DNA of 64,000 bases, taken from contig OX393567.1 of NCBI GenBank assembly GCA_947652115.1, forward strand, positions 1,886,114-1,950,113, in the 5' to 3' direction. The notes under the pieces are model-generated. The model had not been told where the DNA came from, searched no databases, and saw only the letters and a list, made by a program, of their open reading frames with translations. Of the stretch, positions 23,897 to 37,500 are shown piece by piece. The DNA is from Blastomussa wellsi. Taxonomy: Eukaryota; Cnidaria; Anthozoa; Scleractinia; Plerogyridae. Within the stretch, counting starts at the first letter, position 1. Every line of letters starts with the position of its first letter. The position numbers and the translations under genes were made by a program.

Positions 23897-25039
23897 CTGG
23901 GATAAGCACAGACAAGGGTACATTGTAGACCTAACTATTTTAATAACATTGTCTGCATTAAATAAAAGACAATTGTATTCACCCATACATGCTTTTGTGT
24001 TATCGTTAAAGCCTGGCCACATGGTTGAAGCTCGTTGAACGTGCGTACAGACTTGACCAGCAAACAGACCCGCGAGTGGACTTAAGTAGCTTTAAGCTGA
24101 ACTTGTGTGAACTTGCGTTGGGTGGTCAACGTATTTGCAAGTGCACGGAAGTTGCAAAAACACCCATTTCAGTTCCATTTCATGGACTTGCGTAGGATGG
24201 CCAAATATGGTGAAAAATATGACTGACTTGTAAATCTGATCTCGACCAAAAAGAACACAAGCCACCGTGAATCAACGCAATTGCATGAAAGACCTAGCCA
24301 AAAGGGAGATGCCAGTTTTCAACTGGCGTGCAAGTGACCCGAAGTCTCCATTTGGCCAGTACGCCTTCACACAACGCGTGCGCAGTTCGCGCCAAAACCG
24401 TCTCAAACTCTTAAATTTCTGAAAGTCTTCGCTTTCAAGCCAAAAGTTAAGACAGTCGCTGAAAAGTGCATTACCTTTGTACGACGTGCATGGATAAGAA
24501 ATCTGATAATTGATCTCCACTGAGTTTCCCAGCTTAAAATTTTGTTTCAAGTCTCGGCCAGACAGAGTCATGTCCAGGCGGCGAAAATCGGAAGTGTACA
24601 CGCGTGGACGCGTGGAGAATCACGTGAATAATTAAGAACCTCGTTTCTAGGGTGTTTTACGTGGGAACGAGGTAGAGATTGCATGCACTCTCCATGAGGT
24701 CTTCAATTTACTTTAAGGATTTTGAAGTAGACATGACAGATCTTTTACAAGGTTTTCCTGAAATAACTGAAACACGACTTCACCAACACGCACATTTAAG
24801 CAATATTTTGACTAGACCAGGGCGTTTTAAAACAAGTTCTTCGTCCTCAGACAGTTACAAAAGTGGGTCAAGAGTTGCGAATTAGCTTGCAAAAGCTTTG
24901 TGTGCGGTTTGAATGGTCAGTGGTTTTACATGTATATATTCTGGCTAATAAATAATGACGAAAGATGTTAAATGTTCAGCTCATTGAATCAATGATAAAG
25001 ACGAATTGTTCATTTTTGTCATGACTGTGGGACAAAGCC

Positions 25040-25145
25040 GGAAAAATATTCGAATCATGAACTCCCAGTGTTTCGAAGTTTTCCCAGATACTGGTTGGGC
25101 GTTCTAACCAGTTCAGCTACGGAGAACTCTCGGTGAGCTCGACCA
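25040..25145 (-). repeat. tRNA-like SINE fragment
   Basis: Read on the minus strand, GTAGCTGAACTGGTTAGAAC resembles a pol III A box. A related block (GATACTGGTTGGGTGCTCTAA) lies at 5818-5839 in the ACSS3-like gene, showing that this is an interspersed family. No cloverleaf closes. Confidence 0.4.
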
Positions 25146-26413
25146 TTTCTGGGTTCCACGAGTCCTGTATACTACTATGATCAACAACACGACATATCGT
25201 TAAAAGGCCACCGCCTGGAGCGAGGTTCTAGATTGTTTGGGCTGGTTTCGAGAGAGGCCGGGAGCGTTAATACAATCACGGAAGCTAAACATAAATAAAG
25301 CAAGGTCGGTGAGGTTTTGCAGCAGTGCATACTCTTACAGTCTTGAACTTCTGGGTGCAATTCAAAATAAATATTGCGTGTTCTGCCTTACGAAACCTAG
25401 ACTACGAGAAGCCCCTTTTAACCACAAGAGGTCAAGATTTAATGCTGGCAAGGCTGGAATGATTGCCATTAACACGCCTTATCGATTGATATTACAGAAT
25501 CCGCCTTCAACACAAAAGACAAAACAAAACAAGAACATAATAATACAATTATCGTTCTTTATAACTAAGAACATGTGGAACTGAAGACAACGTCGTTACA
25601 ACCATTTTTTTTTCAGGTTGACTTCCGCCAAGCTCACCCACCTCGCGGTTTGCTAGACTCAACCTGAATTGCCAAAATTTATGGAACAGATTTGGTCACA
25701 TCTCATACAAAGCATATTTTGTATTTTGTAAATGATACTTTCAAAATTTAGCAAAAATTATCAATTGAGCTTTGTTTGTGATGTTTCTATGTCACACCGA
25801 AGTCCGCGGGCTAAACGATGTCGAAAATACCCATAACACTGTTCCAGGAACATTTCACGATGGCCTGAAAGTAAATTAATAGAGGTTGTTTTCAAAGAAA
25901 GGAGGCTAGCGGGAGAGCATTCGTAGATATGATTTTAAAAAGTGATGGGAATTTTATTACGCAACTCAGTGAAAGGTTCAGCAATAAAGAAATACGATAC
26001 TGTAATTAAAAACAAAATTTAATCCAACTAATTCCTTCAGTCTTGTAATCAGTACTCTCATTTCCTGGATTAACTGTGAAATGCAAGCTTTGCTTGTTTA
26101 TTGTATAAATCGGCATAGCTAATGCAACAGAATAAACACTATTTTAGTCTGTCAGTTGCGTTGTGAACTCGAGGGGGGCTAGTGAAAGAAAGCAATATCT
26201 CCCGTGATATTCATTGGGCATTTGATATTCATCGGATTGTAAAATTGTAATCAATTACCATTCTACTTCCAAAAAATAACTTCCTGTCATTGCAATTGCA
26301 TAAAAAAGCGATAGACTACGAGCAGTCCCTTTTTTCTTAGTCCGTCGAGTGTTCGCGCAGCCATTTTTTCGACGGACTTAGTCTAGCAAAGCGAGATCCG
26401 CGAGAAAGCACTA

Positions 26414-27077
26414 ATCGAACCTCTCCTTACGGCAGCTTACGGACACCTCTCTAGTACGGACAGTTTCCTATGTCACGGCAAAATTCTCATATATTTTCTT
26501 TAAAGAAAACCTCTGCCTCACGAGCTACGTCGCGATATTTTGAGTTATTTTTTGCGATGAACCAAATTACCCTTTAAACGAAGGAAACCCAAAACTAATA
26601 GTTTACTAAGGAAGAAAAACACCAAAGAGGTGATGCTAAACCAAAGAGGAACAAGGATGGTTAAGGATGGAGACGATTGAGACGGATTGCAAATGACAAT
26701 TTTGAAAAATTTAGGCTAAATTTTTCAAAATGCACGAACCATGATATTGCGGACGCTCCGATGATCAGGCGAACAGGTGATGCTAATTTGTGTATGTACA
26801 ATTTCCAAATGTGACAAAAGCGAAGAAAAGGGAAGTAAACTAAGATTTACAAAGAAAATACTGTGACAGTAGCCAATCCAGTAAACTTTCCACAATACTA
26901 TAAAACTGTTTTCGATAACTTGGGAAATAAATCAAAGACGTAATTCTGATTGTTTCATGTCCGTGGAGTATGAATAGTGACGTCAACGTAGTGACCTCTC
27001 TAAAACGGACATCTCTCTGAAACGGTCACTTCGCTCTGTCCCTTAGCTCAAGTGTCCGTATTAGAGAGGTTCGACTG
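26414..27077. mobile_element. Pogo/Tc1-like non-autonomous element
   Basis: The right end reads, as complement, CAGTCGAACCTCTCTAATAC followed by GGACACTTG and is followed by TA. The left end ATCGAACCTCTCCTTACGGC plus GGACACCTCTC is its degenerate partner and is preceded by TA. CGGACA-type phrases repeat inside both ends. CAGTCGAACCTC termini with TA flanks resemble pogo/Tigger-type MITEs. There is no transposase frame. Confidence 0.6.
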
Positions 27078-28560
27078 TACTTTCAACCACTCCCACGCGT
27101 TGTCGTCAACTTTGACGTCTTCGAACACGGGTCGATGAGAGCCCGGGGATGAGAGCAGGTTTCATTCGTGTTTAGGTGATATGTTTTAATCCAACTGAAA
27201 CCCGGAAAGGAAATAGCGAGGAAAGACAATCTGCATCTAGAATTATCGGACAATAAAATGCTGTTTCAAAATATTTCTGATTTTCTTCCACGTTCTTTTG
27301 GCGCGTCACGCAACCTTGCCGCCAATGATCGTTGATGAGGAAGATTGCGTGACAAGCTAAACGAACGCTCTTATCCTCCGTCACTAAAAATCTATCTCGC
27401 AAAAGTGGCGTCAATATATCAAACTAGAGTTGCTGAATCAAATGGTAAGCGAACTTTTCACGACGTTAAGTGGAAGAAATATGTGTCCTATAATTGCATT
27501 CCATCTGGTAGTATTTAATTTTAGCTAATTCTGTACAGCCTGTTAATTGTAGTTTAGTTGTACGTTATCCTTGTTTTTCCTTTTCTTTCTTCTCTTGTAA
27601 ATATATATTTTTAAAAATAAAAACAATAAAAATACAAAAAAATAATCTGGCTCTTCGCCATAAACAGCACGAGAACGCAAATCTTCTGAAACTGGAGTTT
27701 GCTGATGAGGAACAATACGGGCCCAAGTTAATACCTTTTCACCTCTATAAATGTTCTAGAATCTCATTGCACATGAGAATATCCTCTTAGGACCTCCACA
27801 TGTTTCCGGTACCGTGGCAATTTCATGGTAACTGAACCCAGTCAAAACAACAAAAAAATAATCTGATGATTGAACTTTCAAGTGCCCAATTTTTAAAATA
27901 ATAAATAATGTTAATTATTTCTCCCTTTCTGAAATGTCTTTGCAGGAATAAAACCAACAACATCTCCGCCAAAAAAAATGTTTTCTTTTAGTGAAATTCC
28001 TGGGCTTTGTTCACTAGCCACTGGGTGCAAGGCAACAGCGAACGATGTGTGACAGTCACGGTTACCGGAAATGCGTAACTCATATTACGCCATCGACACA
28101 GCCAAAACACCGACAATTTTCCAAGCAAAAGAAATCATGTCTTGGGAGCGAGCGACCAGTAGAGAAGGATATGAAATTCATGATCAGGCTACGGTTTTTC
28201 CCGCCCCCAATAAAAAGCGTTTATTTACAAACCATCGGCTTGTCTAGCCAAGCTTTTCAGGGTCACGTTTATTACCTGCCACGGAACCGGTTTTTCAGAT
28301 CTTGTTTAGGACATTCATATGCCAAGTTGATTGAGCTGATTGGCTCCTTCTTGTTCCTCTTCGCGCTAGCCAATCACATACCGCCAATCGGAGGTCGGAG
28401 AGGGGCGGTGACGAGGCGTAGAACACGCAAAAGAAAAGATATGTTTGCTTACAAAATCTCGTGGCCGGCCACCATCACTGTTGAAGGATTTTTCTTCCCT
28501 TTCTAGTTGGATTTCACAAGAAATATCCGTTTTGAATAGTCAGAAAAACATTCTACAGTC

Positions 28561-31500
28561 ATGACTGAAGTCCACGATCTAAATTTGACGTTTTCTGGAT
28601 GTGGATTCTTGGGAATCTATCATCTTGGAGTTGTGTCGTGTTTGAAAGAAAATGCTCCAGCGCTTTTGAAGAGAGTCAAATGTTATGGTGGGGCAAGTGC
28701 CGGTTCTTTTGCCGCAATTGCCTTACTTCTAGACTTGAATGTAAGCGATAGTGCTGAATTTGTTATCAGACTCGCAAAACGAGCGAATTCTTTGACGCTG
28801 GGACCTCTGCATCCAAGTTTCAATGTCGTCAAAACACTTCGACGATCATTTGAAAGAATTCTGCCAGACAACGCACATGAAATCGCCAGCGGAAGACTTC
28901 ATCTCTCGTTAACAAGAGTTTCTGATCTCAAAAACGTTATTGTGTCTGAATTTTTCTCCAAAGAAGATCTTGTTGAGGTAAGTTGTTAGTTTCTCGAAGT
29001 GAAATAACACGATATGCCGTACTCGTGATTGCAAATTAAAATGGTGGCGATATATAGTGAATGCAGTACATGACGTTGGTAAAAGACGAAGAATTTGCCC
29101 CTGGTACATTTGGTGTAGTGTAAAGTAAAACTTTTTCAGAATTTATTGCAATACCTGACAAATATAATCAAGGTTTAAGCATCTTTTTAGGCGAAAAATA
29201 TTCAGGCCAGTGGCCTGCCGCGTGATATTCACAAGGTTGTAAATGTACATTTCGCAACTGCGTTTGAAATGACATTTTTCTCTCTGGCGTGTCTGGAGCC
29301 GCGAAACCTGATACAGAGGAACATTATATCATTTATTTCGACCTCAAAGTAAAGGTTTGGAGAATTTCGTTCAGCCTATGCATGTTTTTTGTTTCATATA
29401 ACAACACCGTATGCCACAACAGTGCGTGTGTAAACTACAACGCATAATTTTGTTGTCAGTTGATATATTTGCGTGATAAATAATGTATATACACTGAGCG
29501 CGTCGCGTTTCATAGACGAATTGTTTCGGCTAATGTGACAGGTTTCCTGCTGCTAAAACGAATATTTAAAATATTGTATTTCACTTTTCAGATTTTTACA
29601 CCATTTAAAGATTATCCAACAATTTGTGGAAAAGTGTAATTGAACCGTAGCCATGACAGTCCAATAATAAAACCAATAAGGCCAAGATAAGGGCAGTTGA
29701 TTTTGAAGTAGCCAGAGCAGCAGTCTGTCTAACTTGTTTAACTGTCTCAGTTTTCTCAATTATCACTAATTTGCATGTTATTTTGATGCTCTGTTGAAAA
29801 CCTAGAACAATTGACATGGATCCAATGAAAAACAATACATGCTTTCACGTTGAATGAAAAGGGCCTGCTAAGGCCCTGTTTATACGTCGCACAATCGTCG
29901 AATTTAATTCGGACGAATTTAATTCAAGGACTTGCTGGTAATTAAATTCGACGATTTACGCGACGTATAAATAGAATTACATTCGTCGGATGAATTAAAT
30001 TCGTCCAAGACGTTGTATCCGTCTGGATAGGACGGATACAATTGCGATAGCGCGTCTTCATTTTAGACGTCGCACAACAGACGCATCGAATTAAATGCAT
30101 ACATTATTAAAATGTATTACAATGTATATCCTTTGAGCCCGTGGTACGTTTCGTTCATGTCGCATGCGCAAACAGTTCCTTCATTCACACTTTTTCCCGC
30201 GCCTTTCCCGGTTTTCTTTGTGGAGGAAAAAGTACACCCCTCGGTAACAGAACCAGTGGAATTTTTTATCCTCACTGGGTTTTCGGGAAAAAAGTCACCG
30301 GGCTGGCTAATATCCCACCTGGTCCGTTCGCTTATTGTTTTAATTTGCTTATTTATTATTATTTTTTGCAAAGAAAATACCCTGGGTCACACCACACATT
30401 CACTGGGTAAAATCAAAATATTCACTGGGTACTGGGGAGACTAAATTTCGACTGGGCAGGGGAAATAATCCCCTCGGTAGGGTTTCAGTGGGTCTGTTAC
30501 AGAGGGGTGTAAAAGTTGCTGTCCGCGTGCACACTTTGCCAGAGGAATACAAAGTATTCATGCATATCTTGTGAAAGAAGTGTATGTGTTCGATTGGAAT
30601 ATTCAATTGTCGAAGAAAACGAAGAGACGTTGGGCTGGGAGGCAAACATAAGTGTGTATCATTGTCTGCCGCGTGCTGGGGCTACTGGGCAAAACGAGCA
30701 TTTCTCACATTTCTACAAACAATACAAGCATTCAAAACCTCAATGAAATGGCCATGTGCGTAATCTGCCAATAAGCACAAGGTGACATGCTATTCCATTC
30801 TAATAAATTCCATTCTGTTCAAAAATGCAGTCCAGTGGCTCAAGAAGAACTGTTTAAATCTTCTTTACATAAATTACTGTGACATGCTGCATAAATTAGT
30901 GAGTTAACTGCGCAAGGGTTTCAAAATGTTTTGAATTAGGTCTCAGCAACTGGAAGAGTAAGTGGCTGCAACATGCTTATGTTATTGTTGTCGGCTGATT
31001 ACTATGACCAGAGCAGCTGGCAGCACATAATAAGTAATTGCCAGAACTCTGTCGATCGCCAGCTTGTCTGGGCATTTGCAATACTAAGTATTACGAACCC
31101 AGTCTGTAGATAGTACAATCTTGCCCTTGACCTTGCAGTCAATTAAATCTCAATTGTGTTGCCAAATAAAGCCAATCTTAGATTTATTTTGTTTGACCCA
31201 AAAAAACAGAGGGTTAGATAACTAGGATTCCAATGTATCAGGGAGATTTATGGAGTCTTCTGTTATTAGAGTCTTCACGCAATGCTCCTCCCCACTAACC
31301 GCTGCTTCAACCCGAACCACATTCCTTTCTGCAGGTTAGCCAATCACAACATGCCACACATATTCTTGAGGCAGTCGCGCCAAGACTAATTGTCCAATCA
31401 CAACTCATGTTTTATTGGTGACTCATTATGACGAGCAGTACTTTCCCACAAACTAATTAGATTGATTGATGGTTTCTATAAGTTCAATTTCCTGTTTTAT

Positions 31501-34500
31501 TTGGCCTTTGGTCTGGTGCGTGTTTTATGGGCCAGAATATGGTTGTAGCAGTCTCTTGTACTGGATACCCTACTTCAATTTCTTGATTTAGTTGTTTCAG
31601 AAAATGTGATGCTCGATGAAATTTTATCAATCTTAAGCTCTACAGATGATAGCGAAGATCAAACTATTTCTGAATCGGCAATGTTGAGTGAACCTTTCAC
31701 AAAATTAAAAATTTTGTTATTCTTTAGAAGGCAACAAACAATTGAAGTACCTGGAGTTGCTGTCGACTATTTTTCTCAGAGTTTTGTAATATCCAATAAT
31801 ATCGCGAAGAAGCCGATAAATTCACTTTGGAAAGTGGCGTCATTGACAAACTACTTAACACACGTGATTGGCTTTAGCAATAATAATAAGTAATGCGTGA
31901 TTGGTGTATTTTAAAATCATGATGCAGAGTCTAAACAAAAGTAAAGGAATGCGGTTCGGGTTTAAGTCGCCGTTGGTGGGGGTGGGGAAGAGCATTGCGT
32001 GATTACCCCAATAACGGCTGCGAGGAGACTAGGAGATCAACTCCTTCTGAAGAGCTAAATATTTAACTGCCATGTTTGCATTTTAGAATGCATCTTAGTT
32101 TGATCATCATTGTATAAAAACTTGTAGGTACAGTAGTCTGGCAAAGAGAAAACCGTTTATCACACAGCATTCAATACATGGTCAATGCAAAGACTTAAGG
32201 TGGCCGCATGTATAGGGTCATCAGATGATATGGCATGCACAAGTGCAATATTTTGAAATCCATTTTTTGCACTCCATTATAATCCTCACAAACAGAGCTG
32301 TTTTAGCATGTAATTTTGTTTTATCAACTAGTTTGATAATGTGAATTGGCCACCGTAAAGAGATTCAAGAGCTGACGTTTCGAGTGTTAGCCCTTCGTCT
32401 GAGCGAATCAAGGATGTCAACTTTGAAACATCAAGCATTGTGTAGTTCCAGAAAATGTCCATACTCCCCCACTGATGGGATTGGAAATTCCTGGGGGTTG
32501 GGGTGGGGGGGGGGGGGTTCTCAAAGGCCAAAAACTTTAAAGAAATGTATGAAGCTTAATTGGAATTTCCAGAGGGGTTGTGGAGAGGGGTTGTGGTGGG
32601 GCCTTGGAAAAAAATCCATCATGTGGAGGGGGTAGAACTAATTTATGGAACAAAACATTACTGGCCTTAAGTATCTGTTATCAGTTTTACCTGAGTTTGC
32701 ATCAGCTTGTGCATGCTTATCTCGGAAGCTTGCATCTTTAGAGCATGCATGCTAATGAAGCTATATTGAGCTACCTAAATAGGTTTTGTGAGAATTTAAA
32801 GAGAGATATTAAACTCATACCTCGCAAAATTAACTGATCTGTTATTTTTGTTCCAGGCGTTAATTGCAAGCTCCTATGTTCCTTTCTACTCTGGAATCCT
32901 TCCTGCAAAATTCAGGGGAAAGGTAAATAATTTATATAAAAAAATTATCTTACCTAAAAGTTATAGAACTTTATGTATTTTCCCCTCTTTTCTGAAATGA
33001 AATTCTTAAAATAAAAAAAAAAAATGTTTTTCTTCTTATAAATAATTTACTAAATAATGAATATGTGAAGTCACTGATAAACTGCGCAAAAATACCTGGC
33101 CCCAGTAGTTCAAAGGGTGGATACCGCTATTTCCAGTGGATAAAGTTTTATCTGGTGGATAGTGTGATAATCCTACAGACACTAACTTTAAAGGGGCAGT
33201 GTCACAGAGTTTATCACGATTTTTGGTCAGAATTAGCTAAATTTAAACTTCTAACGCCTTGTCAATACTGAAATCGTTTCTAAATCACTAATTTTATATC
33301 ATCAAGTGAATTCAGAACACAAGGACAAGACAAAATATGTTTTACTAAGTACTGATTTCATAGGATATGCAATGGGAAAACTTGAAAACGTCGGCCCAAC
33401 TTTTTCAAGTTGGCCTCGATCTCGATCTTGGCCATCCACCAACAAAACATAGGGTAGGGTTAAAAAAGCTGTTTGAAACATTATAGTCAAGTTAAGAGAT
33501 TATGCATGTGAATTGTGTTTTCAGTATTATGTGGATGGAGGGATTTCCGACAATCTCCCTCAGCACTTCAAAGAAGGAGAAACCATCACAGTGTCGCCAT
33601 TCAGTGGTGAAAGTGACATCTGTCCCAAAGACAGTTCATCTAACGATGTCCACATTGAACTAAGAAATACCAGCATGCAGTTTACACTTCAGAACCTGTA
33701 CAGGTGTTCACGTGCATTCTTCCCCCCACACCCTGACGTACTTTTTGATATGTGCAAGCAGGGATACAGAGACACGCTGAGATTTTTGAAAGAGCATTGT
33801 AAGTGGATGATAGATACACTGTAGTCATATTTTTAGTTTCTTGTAAAAGAAGTGATAAGAATTGCAATTATGAAACACTGTACAAGCTGAGGAGAATTCA
33901 GTGTACCTGACAGTAGAGTTTAGGCCCAGTCAAACAGATTCAACATTTCAATGCAGCTCATCACAGCATTGTTGCACATTAAACATGCTGTACACATTTG
34001 GTCTCCCTGTTGCAACATTTTGGATGTTGTTGGATCAAGTTTGAAAATGGTTAAATCTTCTCGCAACATCATGCAACATTTTTGTATGTTGCATGCTGTT
34101 TACCTCGTTTGGCAACATTTGTGCAACACTGACAGTTGCACCAGAGTATGTACACTAGTTCAATTTGCTATCTCAAAGCACCAACCAACATGTTCAAACA
34201 GGCTGGTCAAACGTGTGCAACATGTTGTGTGCAGCACTATTGCACAATGTTCCATTTAAATGTTGCATGCATTTGGCCAGCACCTTCACAACATGACCAA
34301 AGAATGTTGTGTTGAAATGTTGCATCCATTTTACCAGGGCTTTAGGGCTCTGAACCAACACTAAGTAGTTATTGTCTTTTCTTTTTAATTATGAAAATAG
34401 TAATACTGCACACCAGAGAGTTAAAGCTCAGATTAGACACTTCACCAAGTAAAAAAAATATATTACATAACAGAATGAAATCATGCTATGATTTGCATTT

Positions 34501-37500
34501 GATTAATAACAAAAATTTGGCTGACTACATCTCAGATCCAAGAATGCTTAAGAAAGGTTCCGTTCAGAGGCCGTCCATGTCTCAGTACCTTCCATCGTCT
34601 TGGTCAAAGTCTGGAAATGTGTCAGAAAGGCGTCAGACCTTGAGCAACAGTTCCATGTCAGCTTACAGTACGTGTAGTAGTGGAGAAGGAGATGTATTTA
34701 CCAGCTCAGAGAGTGACGAGTTTGAAACTGACGAGTTAACAGAAGAAGAGGAAGAAGGGGAATCCAAACTGACAATCAGTGAGTAAATGCATTTATTTTG
34801 CGTCATTCACAATCACAATGCAAGTTGCCCACAATCTACACGTTACATATAATTTAATACAACCATTCATATTTAAAATTAAACTATGCACATAAATTAG
34901 CATACTCCATCACTAAATTACATAAATTAGCATATACTGATTTAATTAAAAGTACTGTGCTAATATAACAATTACTTTTTATAGATTTCTACATTACGTT
35001 GTATTTCAATAATTATCATAATGTCAATTTCTTTTCTAGTTCTTCATCGTACAAGTGAAGCAGTAACCGAGGCAGAGCTCTGGTCCTGCTACTTCATCCG
35101 CAGAGTTTTCTGGGTGCTTAAACTGGCAGCAAGACCATGTGTGATTTCCCTGAAACAAATCTCACATCTTGCAAACAAGTAAGTATCTTAATTGTGGCCA
35201 GTGTAGAGTGCGATTTGTAATAATTTCTCAGTTATTTAATTTTATATTGTTATTTATTATGTTTATATTATAATTATTTCCTGTTCTTTGGGAGGTGTGG
35301 TGGTCTAGTGCACTGTAGTCTGGATCGAACATCTCAGATCAAGGCCTGGCCATGCTTACTGGGTTGTCGTTGTGTTCTTTAGGCAAGAAGTAGTTGTTTG
35401 TAGTACCCCTCTCCACCCAGATGTACAAATGGGTAGCAGCAAATTTCATGCTGGGGCAAGCCCTGCCATGGACTTTCATTCAGTCCAGAGAGAATTAGAA
35501 ATATTCCTAGTCATGTAATTTGCTACTGGCAGATGATTTCTGGTCCATACTGCACAATCTCCTCCTGCAATGTTTATGGGACTCTGACATAAAGAAATGT
35601 CCACTAGTCAAAATGAAAATTACCGGAAATCTTGCTGTTTTCATCATTATTAACAACAGACATCTTGCAAAACAATTAGAAAGAGTAGAAGAGCCTTGAC
35701 GTAATTCCAAATCAAGCACAACCCAATTAATGGCAGACTAAAAAACTTTGACTACACACTATTACGTACCGAAATGTAACAAATTCAAAACAAAAATGAA
35801 GCAAATCTTGAGACTGTGCAGAACGACTGGAAATCAGCTTGAAGCTGGGATAAGTCCTGGCCTGAAGGGCCACTAGGCTCAAACAAAGACTTGACTCGTT
35901 TTTTCCTGTTCTTCAGGATCCTGGAATCTTTACCCAAAGTGGAGAAGACAGGGAATGAATTTCTTGATGAACTGTTATCAATGATTTACATGGTCATTCA
36001 CACGTACCAGGATAAGCATCAAGTACAGTGCTGGTATGTATAGCTGAAAGTAGGGCTTGACACTTATTAAACGGTAGCCAACTAGCCACAGACTAGTAGA
36101 AATTCAGTTTTGGCTAGTACATGTAGGTTTTCGATTTCCACTTGCCACTTTGGCTAGTAAACAAAATGAAATTGGCCAAAGAAGTTTCTGTCTTTCCTTA
36201 AGCAAGACAAACAGTTTTCTCGGAAATAAGGTCAGAGTTTCATTTCATTTCATTCACCAGACCATGTGCCACAAAAGTTATTGTTTTGTTATTGGAACTG
36301 GAATATTACGTTAAGTTATGAAATCAAGAGAATTGCCTGCATTGTGGTTTCAAGTCTTGCTAGTAATTGTGCTGTAAATGGACCCAGCCAACTTCAGTGC
36401 TGGGCTAGTAAATTTTTTTTGGGCTAGTAACATCTAAGTTGTCACTAGCCACTAGGCTAGTAAGTTGAAAAGTTAGTGTCGAGCCCTGTGAAAGTACTCT
36501 GAGCCTAGAGAACAATATGCTGTTACATCAAACACTACAATCTGGCTTTGTGTTAAATGTGTGACGGTTGAGATTAAGAATTGGCTTTTTGTCCTTTAGG
36601 AAAAAATCAGGACCAGCCATAACTTCAGGGCCTGGGCAAGAAGGTATGCGTCTTATGTTGTGTACACTGTAGTGTGGAGGTCAACAAACCTTCAAATATT
36701 GGTTTCAGCCCTCAAATATTGATTGGTAACATTTGTTAACTGTGGTCTCTATCTGAGCAGTAAGGCTACCATAAAAATTCAAACATTGAGGTATCGTTGT
36801 CATCATCATCATCATCGTCGTCGTCGGGCACAATGTCACAACATTATATTTCCTTGCCACCCTGTTCCTAGCTACCGCTCTTTCCATACTTCAGTCACTC
36901 CAGCCAGCCTTCTTTCTGGTTATAAACAACACACGACCCACAATTCCTTTATCCGCTCCAACGAAGAGCTAACGCTCGAAACGTCAGCTCTTGAATCTCT
37001 TTAATTATATTGTTCTACTTCCCACTGACTCAGCACCACAGTTTCTTTAGAAACTTACACCCTCTATTCTTTCTGGTTATACAGCCCTCCTCCAAGTCAT
37101 TCATCCAGGTTCTTTCCACTGCCCTTTTACCTTCTAGTCCCCCTTGCAACACAATAATTAATGTATTTTTGCATCTTGATCTTGCCATTCACACATAAGT
37201 TTTCGGTTCCTTTTACAGATGCATCAGGCATCAGTTCAAATGATGAATCAACAAATTCTAGCGACAATGGGATTTGTTCCATCCCCGAAGCAGTGGAGGA
37301 AGTTAATATTGCAAGTCCAGAAACACCGACTTGTTCACAGATGGCTTTGAATACTGGTGATGACAGTGACATTGAAGTCCTCTTGGGGAATAGTGTGTCG
37401 ACAGAAAACTTACTTCTAAGTGCAATGAGATGGGAAGATGATGTCAGCAAAAGTGCTTTCTTCTTGAGAACAGGAGAAGACGACAGCAATCACAGCATTG

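Larger units (their letters stand above)
21113..28560. other. Geneless 7.4-kb region between GPX and the first PNPLA gene
   Basis: No complete gene is recognised. It contains inverted-repeat elements at 22371-22470, 23370-23580 and 26414-27077, a tRNA-like SINE fragment at about 25040-25145, and an orphan candidate exon at 23753-23896. Frames of 60-150 codons elsewhere lack splice-bounded structure or recognisable similarity. The last 400 bases upstream of 28561 are the presumed promoter and 5' UTR of the lipase gene. Confidence 0.5.

Noticed and set aside
24272..24601. 109-codon minus-strand frame
   Set aside because: It opens with GTG, has no splice context, and overlaps sequence that looks like a MITE-type repeat. 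No family is recognised.
28045..28506. 153-codon plus-strand frame just upstream of PNPLA-A
   Set aside because: No recognisable motifs and no splice connection; it lies in the presumed promoter and 5' UTR. Composition looks random.
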